A stretch of 10,359 nt of DNA from an uncultured Prevotella sp. (GCA_900557255.1 USSA01000099.1:1-10359), one strand, 5' to 3'. Shown: positions 1 to 7,169, counted from the first letter of the stretch. The notes: generated by a model from the letters alone, not told the origin. Numbers and translations are program-made.

Positions 1-52
1 CTGCTCTTTAGAGAATGAAAATCTCTCGTCCTAACCGATAGACGAAGGGACC
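1..52 (-). tRNA. tRNA-Glu (anticodon UUC), 3' part outside the window
   Basis: This is the 5' two-thirds of a glutamate tRNA read on the minus strand from position 52. The order is acceptor strand GGTCCCT (52-46), TC, D-stem GTCT (43-40) with loop ATCGGTT and return strand AGGAC, anticodon stem AGAGA/TCTCT (26-22 and 14-10), a seven-base loop TTTTCAT with anticodon TTC at 19-17, variable loop AAAG, then the first T-stem strand AGCAG (5-1). The T loop, second T-stem strand and acceptor 3' end fall outside the window. The layout matches bacterial tRNA-Glu, including the UC at positions 8-9 and the GUCU...AGGAC D arm. It carries glutamate to GAA/GAG codons. A near-consensus Bacteroidota promoter lies directly upstream, so it starts its own transcript. 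Confidence 0.93.
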
Positions 53-70
53 ATTGCTTATTTGCGGGTG

Positions 71-102
71 CAAAGTTACTACTTTTATTTGAATCTAGCA
101 AA
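71..102 (-). promoter_or_regulatory. Promoter of tRNA-Glu (Bacteroidota type)
   Basis: On the minus strand a TTTG (-33 element, 102-99) is followed after exactly 20 bases by TAACTTTG (-7 element, 78-71). This fits the known Bacteroidota primary sigma-factor consensus of TTTG, 19-21 bases, TAnnTTTG. The predicted transcription start is around position 65, giving a short leader ahead of the mature tRNA 5' end at 52. It is the strongest promoter match in the window, as expected for a stable RNA gene. Confidence 0.85.
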
Positions 103-117
103 TTTTTCATGGAAAAT

Positions 118-149
118 TTTCGCTAAATGCGCATTTTTTTGTATTTTTG
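118..149 (+). promoter_or_regulatory. Likely promoter of recO
   Basis: TATTTTTG at 142-149 fits the Bacteroidota -7 consensus TAnnTTTG on the plus strand. Twenty bases upstream, TTTC at 118-121 is a three-of-four match to the -33 TTTG. A start about seven bases downstream, near 156, leaves a leader of about 20 bases before the ATG at 177. This placement puts the upstream TTG at 147 inside the -7 box, so that TTG cannot be the recO start. The region is T-rich, so a chance match cannot be excluded. Confidence 0.55.
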
Positions 150-176
150 CCCTGTTTTTCACTAATATTAGGCAAA

Positions 177-902
177 ATGGAGATAAAAACTAGTGCTATC
201 GTATTGCAAACCATCAAGTATGGGGACTCTCAACTTATCGTGGATTTCTTCACCGAAAAGTTGGGAAGACTCTCCTTTATGGTACGTGTGCCTAAGTCAT
301 CTAAGGGGAAGATGAAACGGCAGCTTTTCCAACCGCTCATGGTCTTGAATTTAGAATTTGATTATCGTCCCAAGTCAAATCTGCAGCGCCTTAGGGATGT
401 TTCAATTCAGATTCCATTCTCTGATATCCCTTTTTCTCCATACAAACTTGGCATTTCCATGTTCTTGGCAGAGCTGCTTTCATATGCTACCCGTCATGAG
501 CAGGCTAATGGTGCGCTCTATCTTTTCATACAGGACAGTATCGAATGGTTAGACCATGCTAAAGGTACTATTGCCAATTTCCATATAGTCTTTATGATTC
601 AGCTCTCTTTTCATTTGGGTTTTATGCCCAATATAGAGAGCGGTATGTCTGGCGATTATTTTGATTTGGTAGATGGATGTTTTGCAGCTCATGTTCCTTC
701 GCATGTACATTATTTAAATAAGGAAGATTCTATGCGGCTTGTGTCTTTGTTCCGTTTAGACTATAAAACAATGCACCTCTACACAATGTCTCGTATGGAA
801 CGAAACAGGTGTGTAGAGGTGATACTGGAGTATTATAAACTTCATTTGCCAGGTTTCCCGGAAATGAAGAGTTTTGCTGTTCTTCAGGAACTGTTTGCTT
901 AG
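177..902 (+). CDS. recO: DNA repair mediator protein RecO
   Basis: RecO acts with RecR (and RecF) in the cytoplasm to load RecA onto SSB-coated single-stranded DNA at gaps, and can anneal complementary strands. The 241-residue product matches the usual length (about 240). Residues 1-80 fit the N-terminal OB fold, with the typical pattern AIVLQTIKYGDSQLIVDFFT at 7-26, then GRLSFMVRV, then a QPL turn before a beta strand. The rest is the helical domain. The four-cysteine zinc site of many RecO proteins is not present, as in the E. coli protein. The reading frame is open back to a TTG at 147, but I chose ATG 177 because MEIKTSAIVLQ is the family's normal N-terminus, GGCAAA precedes it, and the predicted -7 box covers the TTG. 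The gene stands alone, divergent from tRNA-Glu and convergent with ftsZ. Confidence 0.93.
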   Translation: MEIKTSAIVLQTIKYGDSQLIVDFFTEKLGRLSFMVRVPKSSKGKMKRQLFQPLMVLNLEFDYRPKSNLQRLRDVSIQIPFSDIPFSPYKLGISMFLAELLSYATRHEQANGALYLFIQDSIEWLDHAKGTIANFHIVFMIQLSFHLGFMPNIESGMSGDYFDLVDGCFAAHVPSHVHYLNKEDSMRLVSLFRLDYKTMHLYTMSRMERNRCVEVILEYYKLHLPGFPEMKSFAVLQELFA

Positions 903-965
903 TCTTTTCAGGTTTCCTCGCTTGCTTGATGTAAACGGGAAACAGACGTTGGCTATGTCCTCTGT
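903..965. other. Convergent recO/ftsZ gap with two overlapping inverted repeats
   Basis: Both transcripts must end in or near this short gap. Two inverted repeats are visible: GTTTCC (912-917) with GGAAAC (938-943), and AAACAGA (940-946) with TCTGTTT (961-967). The second arm of the latter runs into the ftsZ stop codon. They share bases 940-943 and so cannot form at the same time. Neither stem is GC-rich and neither is followed by a T tract on either strand, so this is not a canonical intrinsic terminator. How the two transcripts end here is not resolved by the sequence. Confidence 0.25.
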
Positions 966-2297
966 TTAGGCAAAACTGATAACGCCCTGTACTGTAGCAT
1001 CATCATTATTGTCTTCTTTCGGTTCTGTATTACCGGAAGCTATATTACGGATTTCTTCCAGAGTCTGTCGGGTACGCTTATAGGTAGGCGTGTTTTCTAC
1101 CTGAAGGATGACATCCTCGTTATCCAAATCTTCCTGGCGGAACAGAAATATGTGTGGATGACGCTTATACTGTGTCGTATTGCCATCGCTGCCATAATAG
1201 CGCTTGCGGCGGTCTTCTCTTTCAGCACGTTTCTCCTCTTCTTCAGCGAGACGGCGAGATTCTTCCTCAGTATGTTTCTTGAGGTGGCGGTTCATTCCCT
1301 CTACATCCTCGAGTCCGAAACCTGTTGCGAGAACGGTTACCTTTACGCGGCTTCCCAATTCAGGGTCAATGGCGAGACCCCATTTCAATTCGAAGTCGTC
1401 ACCGAATTTCTCCATAAAGTCGTTGACATCATTCATCTCGTCCATGGTCAAGCCAGGATTATCTTTCTTCTCGCTTGCAAATGCGATGCTGAGCAGAATC
1501 TTCTTAGAGTTGAATACGTCATTATCGTTAAGGAGTGGTGAGTTCAAGGCATCTTCTATCGCTTTCTTTACTCTTCCTTCTCCCTCACCGTAACCTGTAC
1601 TCATGATTGCCACACCGCCATCTTTCAGTACGGTCTTCACATCATTGAAGTCGAGGTTGATGAGACCATGTACGGTAATGATTTCAGCGATACTCTTGGC
1701 AGCTACACTCAAGGTGTCGTCAGCTTTGCCGAAGGCATCGAGAACGGCAAGGTCTGGATAAATCTGGCGAAGACGTTCATTGTTGATTACCAGTAAGGCA
1801 TCTACATGCTTTGACATTTCCTCTACACCATCCAATGCCTGGTCAATCTTCTTAGGACCTTCAAAACGGAATGGGATGGTTACGATACCAACGGTAAGAA
1901 TACCTAACTCCTTACTTACTCTGGCGATGACAGGTGCTGCACCTGTACCGGTACCGCCACCCATACCCGCTGTGATGAATGCCATTTTTGTTCCATCGTT
2001 GAGCATGTTCTTGATATCTTCAAGAGTCTCTTCGGCAGCCTGGCGTGCCTTGGCAGGTTTGTTTCCTGCACCCAGACCTTCCTTACCTAGCTGCAGGTGT
2101 ACAGGCACAGGTGAGTCGTTAAGTGCCTGGTTGTCTGTGTTGCAGAGTACGAATGTCACATCGTGTATACCTTCGCGGTACATGTGGTTGACGGCATTTC
2201 CACCGCCACCACCAACACCAATCACCTTGATGATGCTATTTTCTTTTTCAGGTTCCCCAAAATCAAGAATATGAGGAGTGTTTCCATTATCTAGCAT
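966..2297 (-). CDS. ftsZ: Cell division GTPase FtsZ
   Basis: FtsZ is the tubulin-like GTPase that forms the cytokinetic ring at mid-cell and guides septal wall synthesis. The 443-residue product has the nucleotide-binding glycine loop (VIGVGGGGGNAV, 25-36), the tubulin signature GGGTGTG at 113-119 and the catalytic T7 loop NLDFND at 214-219. The globular part ends near residue 330. A linker follows with an E/R-rich stretch (342-366) that looks helical, then a Bacteroidota-type end region (about 382-409: IFLFRQEDLDNEDV, then PTYKRT) in place of the E. coli-type C-terminal peptide, and a further 34 polar residues. It is longer than the E. coli protein (383). The ATG start gives the expected short N-terminal tail; no Shine-Dalgarno site is seen. 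It is last in the cluster, 89 bp after ftsA. I found no TAnnTTTG box in that gap, so it is probably read together with ftsA. Confidence 0.97.
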   Translation of the reverse strand: MLDNGNTPHILDFGEPEKENSIIKVIGVGGGGGNAVNHMYREGIHDVTFVLCNTDNQALNDSPVPVHLQLGKEGLGAGNKPAKARQAAEETLEDIKNMLNDGTKMAFITAGMGGGTGTGAAPVIARVSKELGILTVGIVTIPFRFEGPKKIDQALDGVEEMSKHVDALLVINNERLRQIYPDLAVLDAFGKADDTLSVAAKSIAEIITVHGLINLDFNDVKTVLKDGGVAIMSTGYGEGEGRVKKAIEDALNSPLLNDNDVFNSKKILLSIAFASEKKDNPGLTMDEMNDVNDFMEKFGDDFELKWGLAIDPELGSRVKVTVLATGFGLEDVEGMNRHLKKHTEEESRRLAEEEEKRAEREDRRKRYYGSDGNTTQYKRHPHIFLFRQEDLDNEDVILQVENTPTYKRTRQTLEEIRNIASGNTEPKEDNNDDATVQGVISFA

Positions 2298-2386
2298 AGT
2301 TGTATAATCTTTATAGGGTTTATCTATCTGATTTTTTATTTAACCTGTTGTGAAATCTGTTTCCTGATAGCCTGGTCTTTGGCATC

Positions 2387-3832
2387 TTATTCTTCTTCAG
2401 AAATGGTATCTTTCACAAACTTCTTGAAACCTCTCATCATTTTATGGATGAGACTGTTTTCTTTGCGTCTCTTTTCTTCTTCTTCGGCTTCTTTTTCTGC
2501 CAGAAGTCTTGCCTCAGCTTCTTCCAGTTCTTTTTGCTTGCGGGCAGCCTCGTCAGCAGCCGCTTTTTCTGCCGCAGTAAGAACAACGCCCTTGCCGGCA
2601 GTCTCGTTAGGGTTTCTAGGAGCCTTGTGCTGCTCGGCTGCTACTGGCTTTTCTGCAGAATTGCTGAAGAGATCAGTGCCGATTTCGTCACCTGCACAGT
2701 TCATGTCTCCCTTTGCCAGGAGTCCCAATACGGTGTTCATTGTACCATCGTGATTGGTAATCTTAGGATCCTTGGAGTTGACTGTTTGAGAAACAAACTT
2801 GGCAATGCGTACTTTGTCGATGTGGGTATGTGTCTTGAAAACCTTATCGATTTCAGGCATGTTGCTGCCGCCACCTGTAAGAATGATACCACCCAACAGC
2901 TTATCTGAGAATTCCACAGGAATCTGGAACCATGCGTTTTCTACGATTTCCTCTACGCGTGCTTCTACGATTTCGATGAACTTCTTGCTTTCAACCACTC
3001 TATCCTTGTCGATAGGGTAGTTCAGGGTCGGGTCGATATTGTTGATATCGGTATAAGCCTTGGCATACTTGAGTTTCATCTTTTCAGCATCAGGCTCTTC
3101 AATCTGGAGACAAGTTAAGTCTTTGGTCACGTTGCCGCCGCCCAATGGGATGACAGAGAGATGACGAAGTATACCTTTATAATATACAGAAACGGTTGTC
3201 GTATCGGCACCCAAGTCAACAAGCATACAGCCTGCACGCTTTTCTGAGTCTGTCAAAACGCTGTCAGCCATAGCTAAAGGAGCCAGGTACATTTCTGCAA
3301 TAGGAATGTTGGCATTTTCAAAACAGGTATTGATATTGTTATAGAAGTTCTTCCGCCAAAGTATATTCAGGAAGATGCCTTCCAGATGGTTACACTGTAT
3401 TCCTACAGGGTCTATCTGGTATTGGTTGTCGATCTTGTATTCCTGAGTTGCAGCATCCAGGATTTCCTGGTCCGGATAAGTCATGTTGCGGTTGATATCC
3501 ATCAGTTCATTGATCATCTCTTGTGAGATGATGGTGTTACCTGGGAGATCCTTGACGATGACGTTCTTGATACTGCGTATAGAGCGACCGCCCACGCCTA
3601 CATAGACCTGGGTGATATCCTGTTTCAGTATATTCTTCAACTTCTTGATGATGTTGGTCAAGCATTGGCAGGTTTTGTCAATGTTATAGATTACACCCTT
3701 TCTGATGCAAGAAGATGAATCTTCCTCTACGGTGGCAAGTACGGTGATGCTGCCGTCCAAATTCTTCTGACCTGCTATACCTGTCATCTTAGATGAGCCA
3801 AGTTCGATAGCTACAATAAATTCCTTTGGCAT
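2387..3832 (-). CDS. ftsA: Cell division protein FtsA (actin-like membrane tether of FtsZ)
   Basis: FtsA is an actin-family ATPase that binds the FtsZ C-terminus, anchors the ring to the inner membrane and recruits later division proteins. In the 481-residue product I see the phosphate-1 loop (AIELGSSKMTGIAG, 8-21), the FtsA-specific 1C region (about 82-165), the phosphate-2 loop (LVDLGADTTTVSV, 204-216) and the adenosine motif (GGIILTGGGSNM, 314-325). The core ends near 375. A polar stretch follows, then an A/E/K/R-rich helix (417-458) and an amphipathic helix (about 459-477) with a hydrophobic face L461, I462, M465, M466, F469, F472, V473, I477. That last helix is the expected membrane-targeting sequence. 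The length exceeds E. coli FtsA (420) mainly because of the charged helix. It starts 39 bp after ftsQ, with an A-rich leader. Confidence 0.97.
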   Translation of the reverse strand: MPKEFIVAIELGSSKMTGIAGQKNLDGSITVLATVEEDSSSCIRKGVIYNIDKTCQCLTNIIKKLKNILKQDITQVYVGVGGRSIRSIKNVIVKDLPGNTIISQEMINELMDINRNMTYPDQEILDAATQEYKIDNQYQIDPVGIQCNHLEGIFLNILWRKNFYNNINTCFENANIPIAEMYLAPLAMADSVLTDSEKRAGCMLVDLGADTTTVSVYYKGILRHLSVIPLGGGNVTKDLTCLQIEEPDAEKMKLKYAKAYTDINNIDPTLNYPIDKDRVVESKKFIEIVEARVEEIVENAWFQIPVEFSDKLLGGIILTGGGSNMPEIDKVFKTHTHIDKVRIAKFVSQTVNSKDPKITNHDGTMNTVLGLLAKGDMNCAGDEIGTDLFSNSAEKPVAAEQHKAPRNPNETAGKGVVLTAAEKAAADEAARKQKELEEAEARLLAEKEAEEEEKRRKENSLIHKMMRGFKKFVKDTISEEE

Positions 3833-3871
3833 AGTTCTTATATGTTATCTTAATCTGTTTCTATTTTCTAA

Positions 3872-4666
3872 TTAGCTATTTTGATGCTTTTTACATATGA
3901 TCTGGTTGTCGAATTCGATATTGATATACGAATACTTGTTCCAGCCAGCTTGTGAGAGTCCATACTTATAGAATTTCTCTAATCGATTCATCTTCTTGTT
4001 GACGAAATCGTTGATGGCTTGCTCCCGTTTGTCGATGAGGTTGGTCTCTGGCAGGTTACCTATATATATAATGTGGTTGCCTACTCGCGGTACCAGTTCT
4101 ATTCCTCTATCAGGCAGGACATTGATCTGTTCTATCTGGTTTCGCCAGAGTTCATTCGTCATCAGCGCTTTGCTTAGTAATGAGATGTATTTTTTAGCAT
4201 ACCACTTGTTGATGTAGCCCGTTGCGATGATAATGTCGCATGTATAGTTCGTGTTGGGCATGATCTGATTGTGGTCATCAATATAATAGTCCTCGTTGCT
4301 GATGCTTTTGATTCTGACGATTGGCATGCGTTGGGTGAGGTAGATGTCAACAAGACCATCCTGAGTCTTTGAACATTCTGCCGTCTTGACGAAAGGACTG
4401 GTCTTTAAGGTTTCTTCTATCATGCGGGCGTTCACCTCTTTGAGCGGTTCCCCCAGCGGATAGAGTTTTCTGGCTTCCAGTCGTTTCTTGATTTCCTTCG
4501 CATTCAGAAAACCATTCGTCATCTCATCTTGAATGTTGATGTTCACCTTGGTGCATACCAACTTCGTTTCATCAGGTTTGTTGAACCTGGTGAAAGCGAA
4601 TACCAGATAAGTACCGAGTACTAAATCCAGTGCGATGATGATGGTTTTCTTCCAATTGATATGCAT
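3872..4666 (-). CDS. ftsQ: Cell division protein FtsQ
   Basis: FtsQ is a bitopic inner-membrane protein; its periplasmic part joins FtsB/FtsL and links early and late divisome proteins. The 264-residue product has a short basic N-terminus, one membrane segment (about 8-26, IIIALDLVLGTYLVFAF) and an extracytoplasmic remainder. Residues about 37-116 have the shape of a POTRA domain: a beta strand, a helix after FLNAKEIKKRLEA, a second helix near MIEETLKTSPFV, and closing strands ending VDIYLTQRMPIVRI. The C-terminal beta domain ends with WNKYSYINIEF and a strand to CKK. Sequence identity to proteobacterial FtsQ is low, so the call rests on architecture plus position between murC and ftsA. The start ATG abuts the murC stop (TAAATG), and GAAGAG about nine bases upstream is the best ribosome-site match in the cluster. 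Confidence 0.9.
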   Translation of the reverse strand: MHINWKKTIIIALDLVLGTYLVFAFTRFNKPDETKLVCTKVNINIQDEMTNGFLNAKEIKKRLEARKLYPLGEPLKEVNARMIEETLKTSPFVKTAECSKTQDGLVDIYLTQRMPIVRIKSISNEDYYIDDHNQIMPNTNYTCDIIIATGYINKWYAKKYISLLSKALMTNELWRNQIEQINVLPDRGIELVPRVGNHIIYIGNLPETNLIDKREQAINDFVNKKMNRLEKFYKYGLSQAGWNKYSYINIEFDNQIICKKHQNS

Positions 4667-6043
4667 TTATTTCTCTTCAAGTATTTTGGTAATTTGTGGA
4701 ACATAGTTGTCCAAATCGCCAGCTCCTAAGATAACTAGAACATCGAAGTCTCGATTCTTTACCAGGTCAAGAACGTCTTCTTTGTGAATCATGCTCTTTT
4801 TTACACCTGGTTTCAAATTGTCATAGATAAGCTTGGATGTTACTCCTGGAATAGGCTGCTCGCGAGCTGGATAGATGTCGCAGAGGATAACCTCGTCCAA
4901 GAGACTCAAACTGTTGGCGAAATCTTTATAGAAATCGCGGGTTCTAGTATACAAGTGAGGCTGGAAGATGGCTGTTATTTTACGGTCCTTGTATAACTCT
5001 CTGATACTCTTCGCACTCTGATATATCTCCTTTGGATGATGAGCATAATCAGACAAGAATACCAGTTTGTTATTCTTGATTTTAAAGTCGAAACGGCGGT
5101 CAACTCCTCCGTAGGTCTTCATGCCGTTACGGAGTTCATCGGCAGTACAACCATTCAACTGTGCCATTGCCATTGCTGCCACACCATTTGTGATGTTGAT
5201 AGGCACAGGCTGTCCGAGTTCTACGCCCGTTACGTTCTCGATAGGAGAGATGAAATCAAAGGTGATACCTCCATTCTCTATCTTGATGTTTTCAGCGTGG
5301 AAGTCGCCCTCGTCCTGGCTGTATTCGTATATCTTGACACCGTCTTGTACGTGTTGCTTCATCTCCAGACCTTTGTGGATGATGAGTGCACCGCCCGGTT
5401 GGATCAGTTCTGTATAGTGACGGAAACTCTCCAGATAAGCCTCCTTGGTACCGTAGATGTCGAGATGGTCTGGGTCTGTAGCCGTGATGACGCTCATCCA
5501 TGGGCGCAACCAGTGGAAACTGCGGTCAAACTCATCTGCTTCAATGACAACATAGTCGCTCTTGTCGGAGAGGATATAGTTGGTGCCATAGTTCTTTGAG
5601 ATACCTCCCAGAAAGGCATTACAGTCAATATGGCTTTGGTGCATGATGTGAGCACACATGGTAGATGTTGATGTCTTTCCGTGTGTACCCGCTACGCACA
5701 GTCCCTTATGTGTACGGGTTAATGTACCCAGAACCTGAGCTCGCTTCTCGATGGTGAAGCCATTCTCATGGAAGAAAACCAGTTCCTTGTGTTCAGCAGG
5801 AATTGCCGGTGTGTAGACTACCAATGTTGTCTTGGCGTCCTTCCAGGCTTCTGGTATGAGGTCAACATTCTCCTCATAGTGGATAAGCATTCCCTCTTTC
5901 TCCAATTCATGAGTTAGATTGGATGGAGTCTTGTCATATCCGGCTACAACCAACTTCTTGCTGAGGAAGTATCTGGCGATGGCGCTCATTCCGATGCCGC
6001 CCGCTCCTACAAAATAAACTGCTTTAATATCTTTTATTTCCAT
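4667..6043 (-). CDS. murC: UDP-N-acetylmuramate--L-alanine ligase MurC
   Basis: MurC is the cytoplasmic ATP-dependent ligase that adds the first residue, L-alanine, to UDP-MurNAc. The 458 residues show the three Mur-ligase domains. The N-terminal Rossmann-like domain carries FVGAGGIGMSAIA at 11-23, which binds the UDP substrate. The central ATPase domain has P-loop GTHGKTST at 119-126, EADEFDRSF at 168-176 and DPDHLDIYG at 190-198. The C-terminal domain has GGVDRRF (312-318), SDYAHHP (331-337), which is typical of MurC rather than MurD/E/F, and GAGD at 440-443. The length is normal for the family. Its ATG overlaps the murG stop by one base (TAATG), and its stop touches the ftsQ start, so translation of murG, murC and ftsQ is probably coupled. 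Neither murB nor ddl follows it. Confidence 0.98.
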   Translation of the reverse strand: MEIKDIKAVYFVGAGGIGMSAIARYFLSKKLVVAGYDKTPSNLTHELEKEGMLIHYEENVDLIPEAWKDAKTTLVVYTPAIPAEHKELVFFHENGFTIEKRAQVLGTLTRTHKGLCVAGTHGKTSTSTMCAHIMHQSHIDCNAFLGGISKNYGTNYILSDKSDYVVIEADEFDRSFHWLRPWMSVITATDPDHLDIYGTKEAYLESFRHYTELIQPGGALIIHKGLEMKQHVQDGVKIYEYSQDEGDFHAENIKIENGGITFDFISPIENVTGVELGQPVPINITNGVAAMAMAQLNGCTADELRNGMKTYGGVDRRFDFKIKNNKLVFLSDYAHHPKEIYQSAKSIRELYKDRKITAIFQPHLYTRTRDFYKDFANSLSLLDEVILCDIYPAREQPIPGVTSKLIYDNLKPGVKKSMIHKEDVLDLVKNRDFDVLVILGAGDLDNYVPQITKILEEK

Positions 6044-7149
6044 TACTTTGTTGCTAATTTGATTACTTCGTCGGCGATGACGTCGGCAGAGTTCTTTAAT
6101 CCTAATTTCTTGATATTCTCACAGAGCGAAGCAAGCTTAGCCTCGTCTTTTACCGTGTCAACTGCTTTCTTGAGCAATACCTCTGGTGCATCAGCATCCT
6201 TTACGTAGATGGCAGCATCTTTGTTGACTAATGCCATGGCGTTCTTGGTCTGGTGGTCTTCAGCCACATTAGGGCTTGGAACCAAGATAACCGGTTTGCC
6301 GATGAGGCAGAACTCGCTGATACTGCTGGCACCTGCGCGGCTGATAACCAGGTCGGCTGCCTTGTAAGCTGCCCCCATGTCGCTGATGAAATCAGTAACC
6401 TTGAGCATTGGCAACTCCTGACCTTTCAGTTGCTCCATGATGGCAGCATTATAGTATTTACCTGTTTGCCAGATAAACTGTACGCCGCTTTCTTTCACCA
6501 GGTCGAGGTGCTGGAGCACACTCTCGTTGATGGTTCTTGCGCCAAGGCTGCCACCTACGAGCAAGATGGTCTTCTTTTCAGGGTCGAGACCGAATTGCTT
6601 GCGTGCTTCTTCCGGGGTGATGGTAGTTTCCAATACATTCTGGCGAACAGGATTACCGGTCATGATAATCTTGTCTGCAGGGAAGAAACGCTCCATTCCT
6701 TCGTAAGCCACACAGATTTTTTCAGCCTTCTTGGCCAAGAGTTTATTGGTTACACCAGCGTATGAATTCTGCTCCTGGATGAGGCAAGGTATTCCTTTGC
6801 TGGCACAAACATTGAGAGTCGGACCGCTAGCATAGCCACCTACACCCACAGCCGCCATAGGCTTGAAGTTTTTTATGATGCTCTTTGCCATGTGCTGGCT
6901 CTTCCATATCTTAAAGAGTACGGCGATGTTCTTGAGCAGATGCTTTCTGTCGAAGCCGCAGATAGGCAAGCCCTTGATCTCATAACCCGCAGCAGGTACA
7001 CGCTGCATTTCCATTCTGCCGAGTGCACCTACAAACAAAATCTTAGCATCAGGGCGCTTCGCCTTGATGGCATTTGCAATGGATACGGCAGGGAAGATGT
7101 GACCACCTGTGCCGCCTCCGCTTATGATAATTCTTAATTCATTATTCAT
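6043..7149 (-). CDS. murG: UDP-GlcNAc:lipid I N-acetylglucosaminyltransferase MurG
   Basis: MurG is a peripheral enzyme on the cytoplasmic face of the inner membrane that transfers GlcNAc to lipid I, making lipid II. It is a two-lobed GT-B (GT28) glycosyltransferase of 368 residues. The N-terminal lobe has the glycine loop GGGTGGH (11-17), GGYASGP (104-110) and QEQNSYAG (125-132). The C-terminal UDP-GlcNAc-binding lobe has GGSLGA (199-204), SRAGASSISE (270-279) and AEDHQTKNA (296-304), the last being the equivalent of the DQQ-x-NA motif. It begins 91 bp after ftsW, the widest gap in the block. That leader contains a -7 box, suggesting murG opens an internal transcription unit. Confidence 0.98.
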   Translation of the reverse strand: MNNELRIIISGGGTGGHIFPAVSIANAIKAKRPDAKILFVGALGRMEMQRVPAAGYEIKGLPICGFDRKHLLKNIAVLFKIWKSQHMAKSIIKNFKPMAAVGVGGYASGPTLNVCASKGIPCLIQEQNSYAGVTNKLLAKKAEKICVAYEGMERFFPADKIIMTGNPVRQNVLETTITPEEARKQFGLDPEKKTILLVGGSLGARTINESVLQHLDLVKESGVQFIWQTGKYYNAAIMEQLKGQELPMLKVTDFISDMGAAYKAADLVISRAGASSISEFCLIGKPVILVPSPNVAEDHQTKNAMALVNKDAAIYVKDADAPEVLLKKAVDTVKDEAKLASLCENIKKLGLKNSADVIADEVIKLATK

Positions 7150-7169
7150 ATCCGTTCATGTTTATAACG

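Noticed and set aside
1152..1593. Two overlapping plus-strand frames of 129 codons and one further frame (1780-2274) opposite ftsZ
   Set aside because: Low-complexity antisense frames overlapping each other and a certain gene; no independent coding evidence.
2379..2908. Plus-strand open frames rich in Ser, Phe and Ala opposite ftsA
   Set aside because: They mirror the E/K/A-rich FtsA linker codons; the odd composition is that of the complement and no promoter or start signal is present.
5036..5599. Long plus-strand open frame (187 codons) opposite murC
   Set aside because: It lies entirely antisense to a gene with all MurC motifs, starts in no recognisable context and shows no domain pattern. 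It is a shadow of coding bias on the other strand.
6253..6765. Plus-strand frame of 170 codons opposite murG
   Set aside because: Antisense to a complete MurG with intact motifs; no promoter box or family resemblance.
7145..7159. Five-codon leader ORF (ATG AAC GGA TAT GAA then stop) overlapping the murG start
   Set aside because: Too short to judge, has no attenuation-type codon run, and a start expected near 7162 would leave almost no leader for ribosomes to use it.
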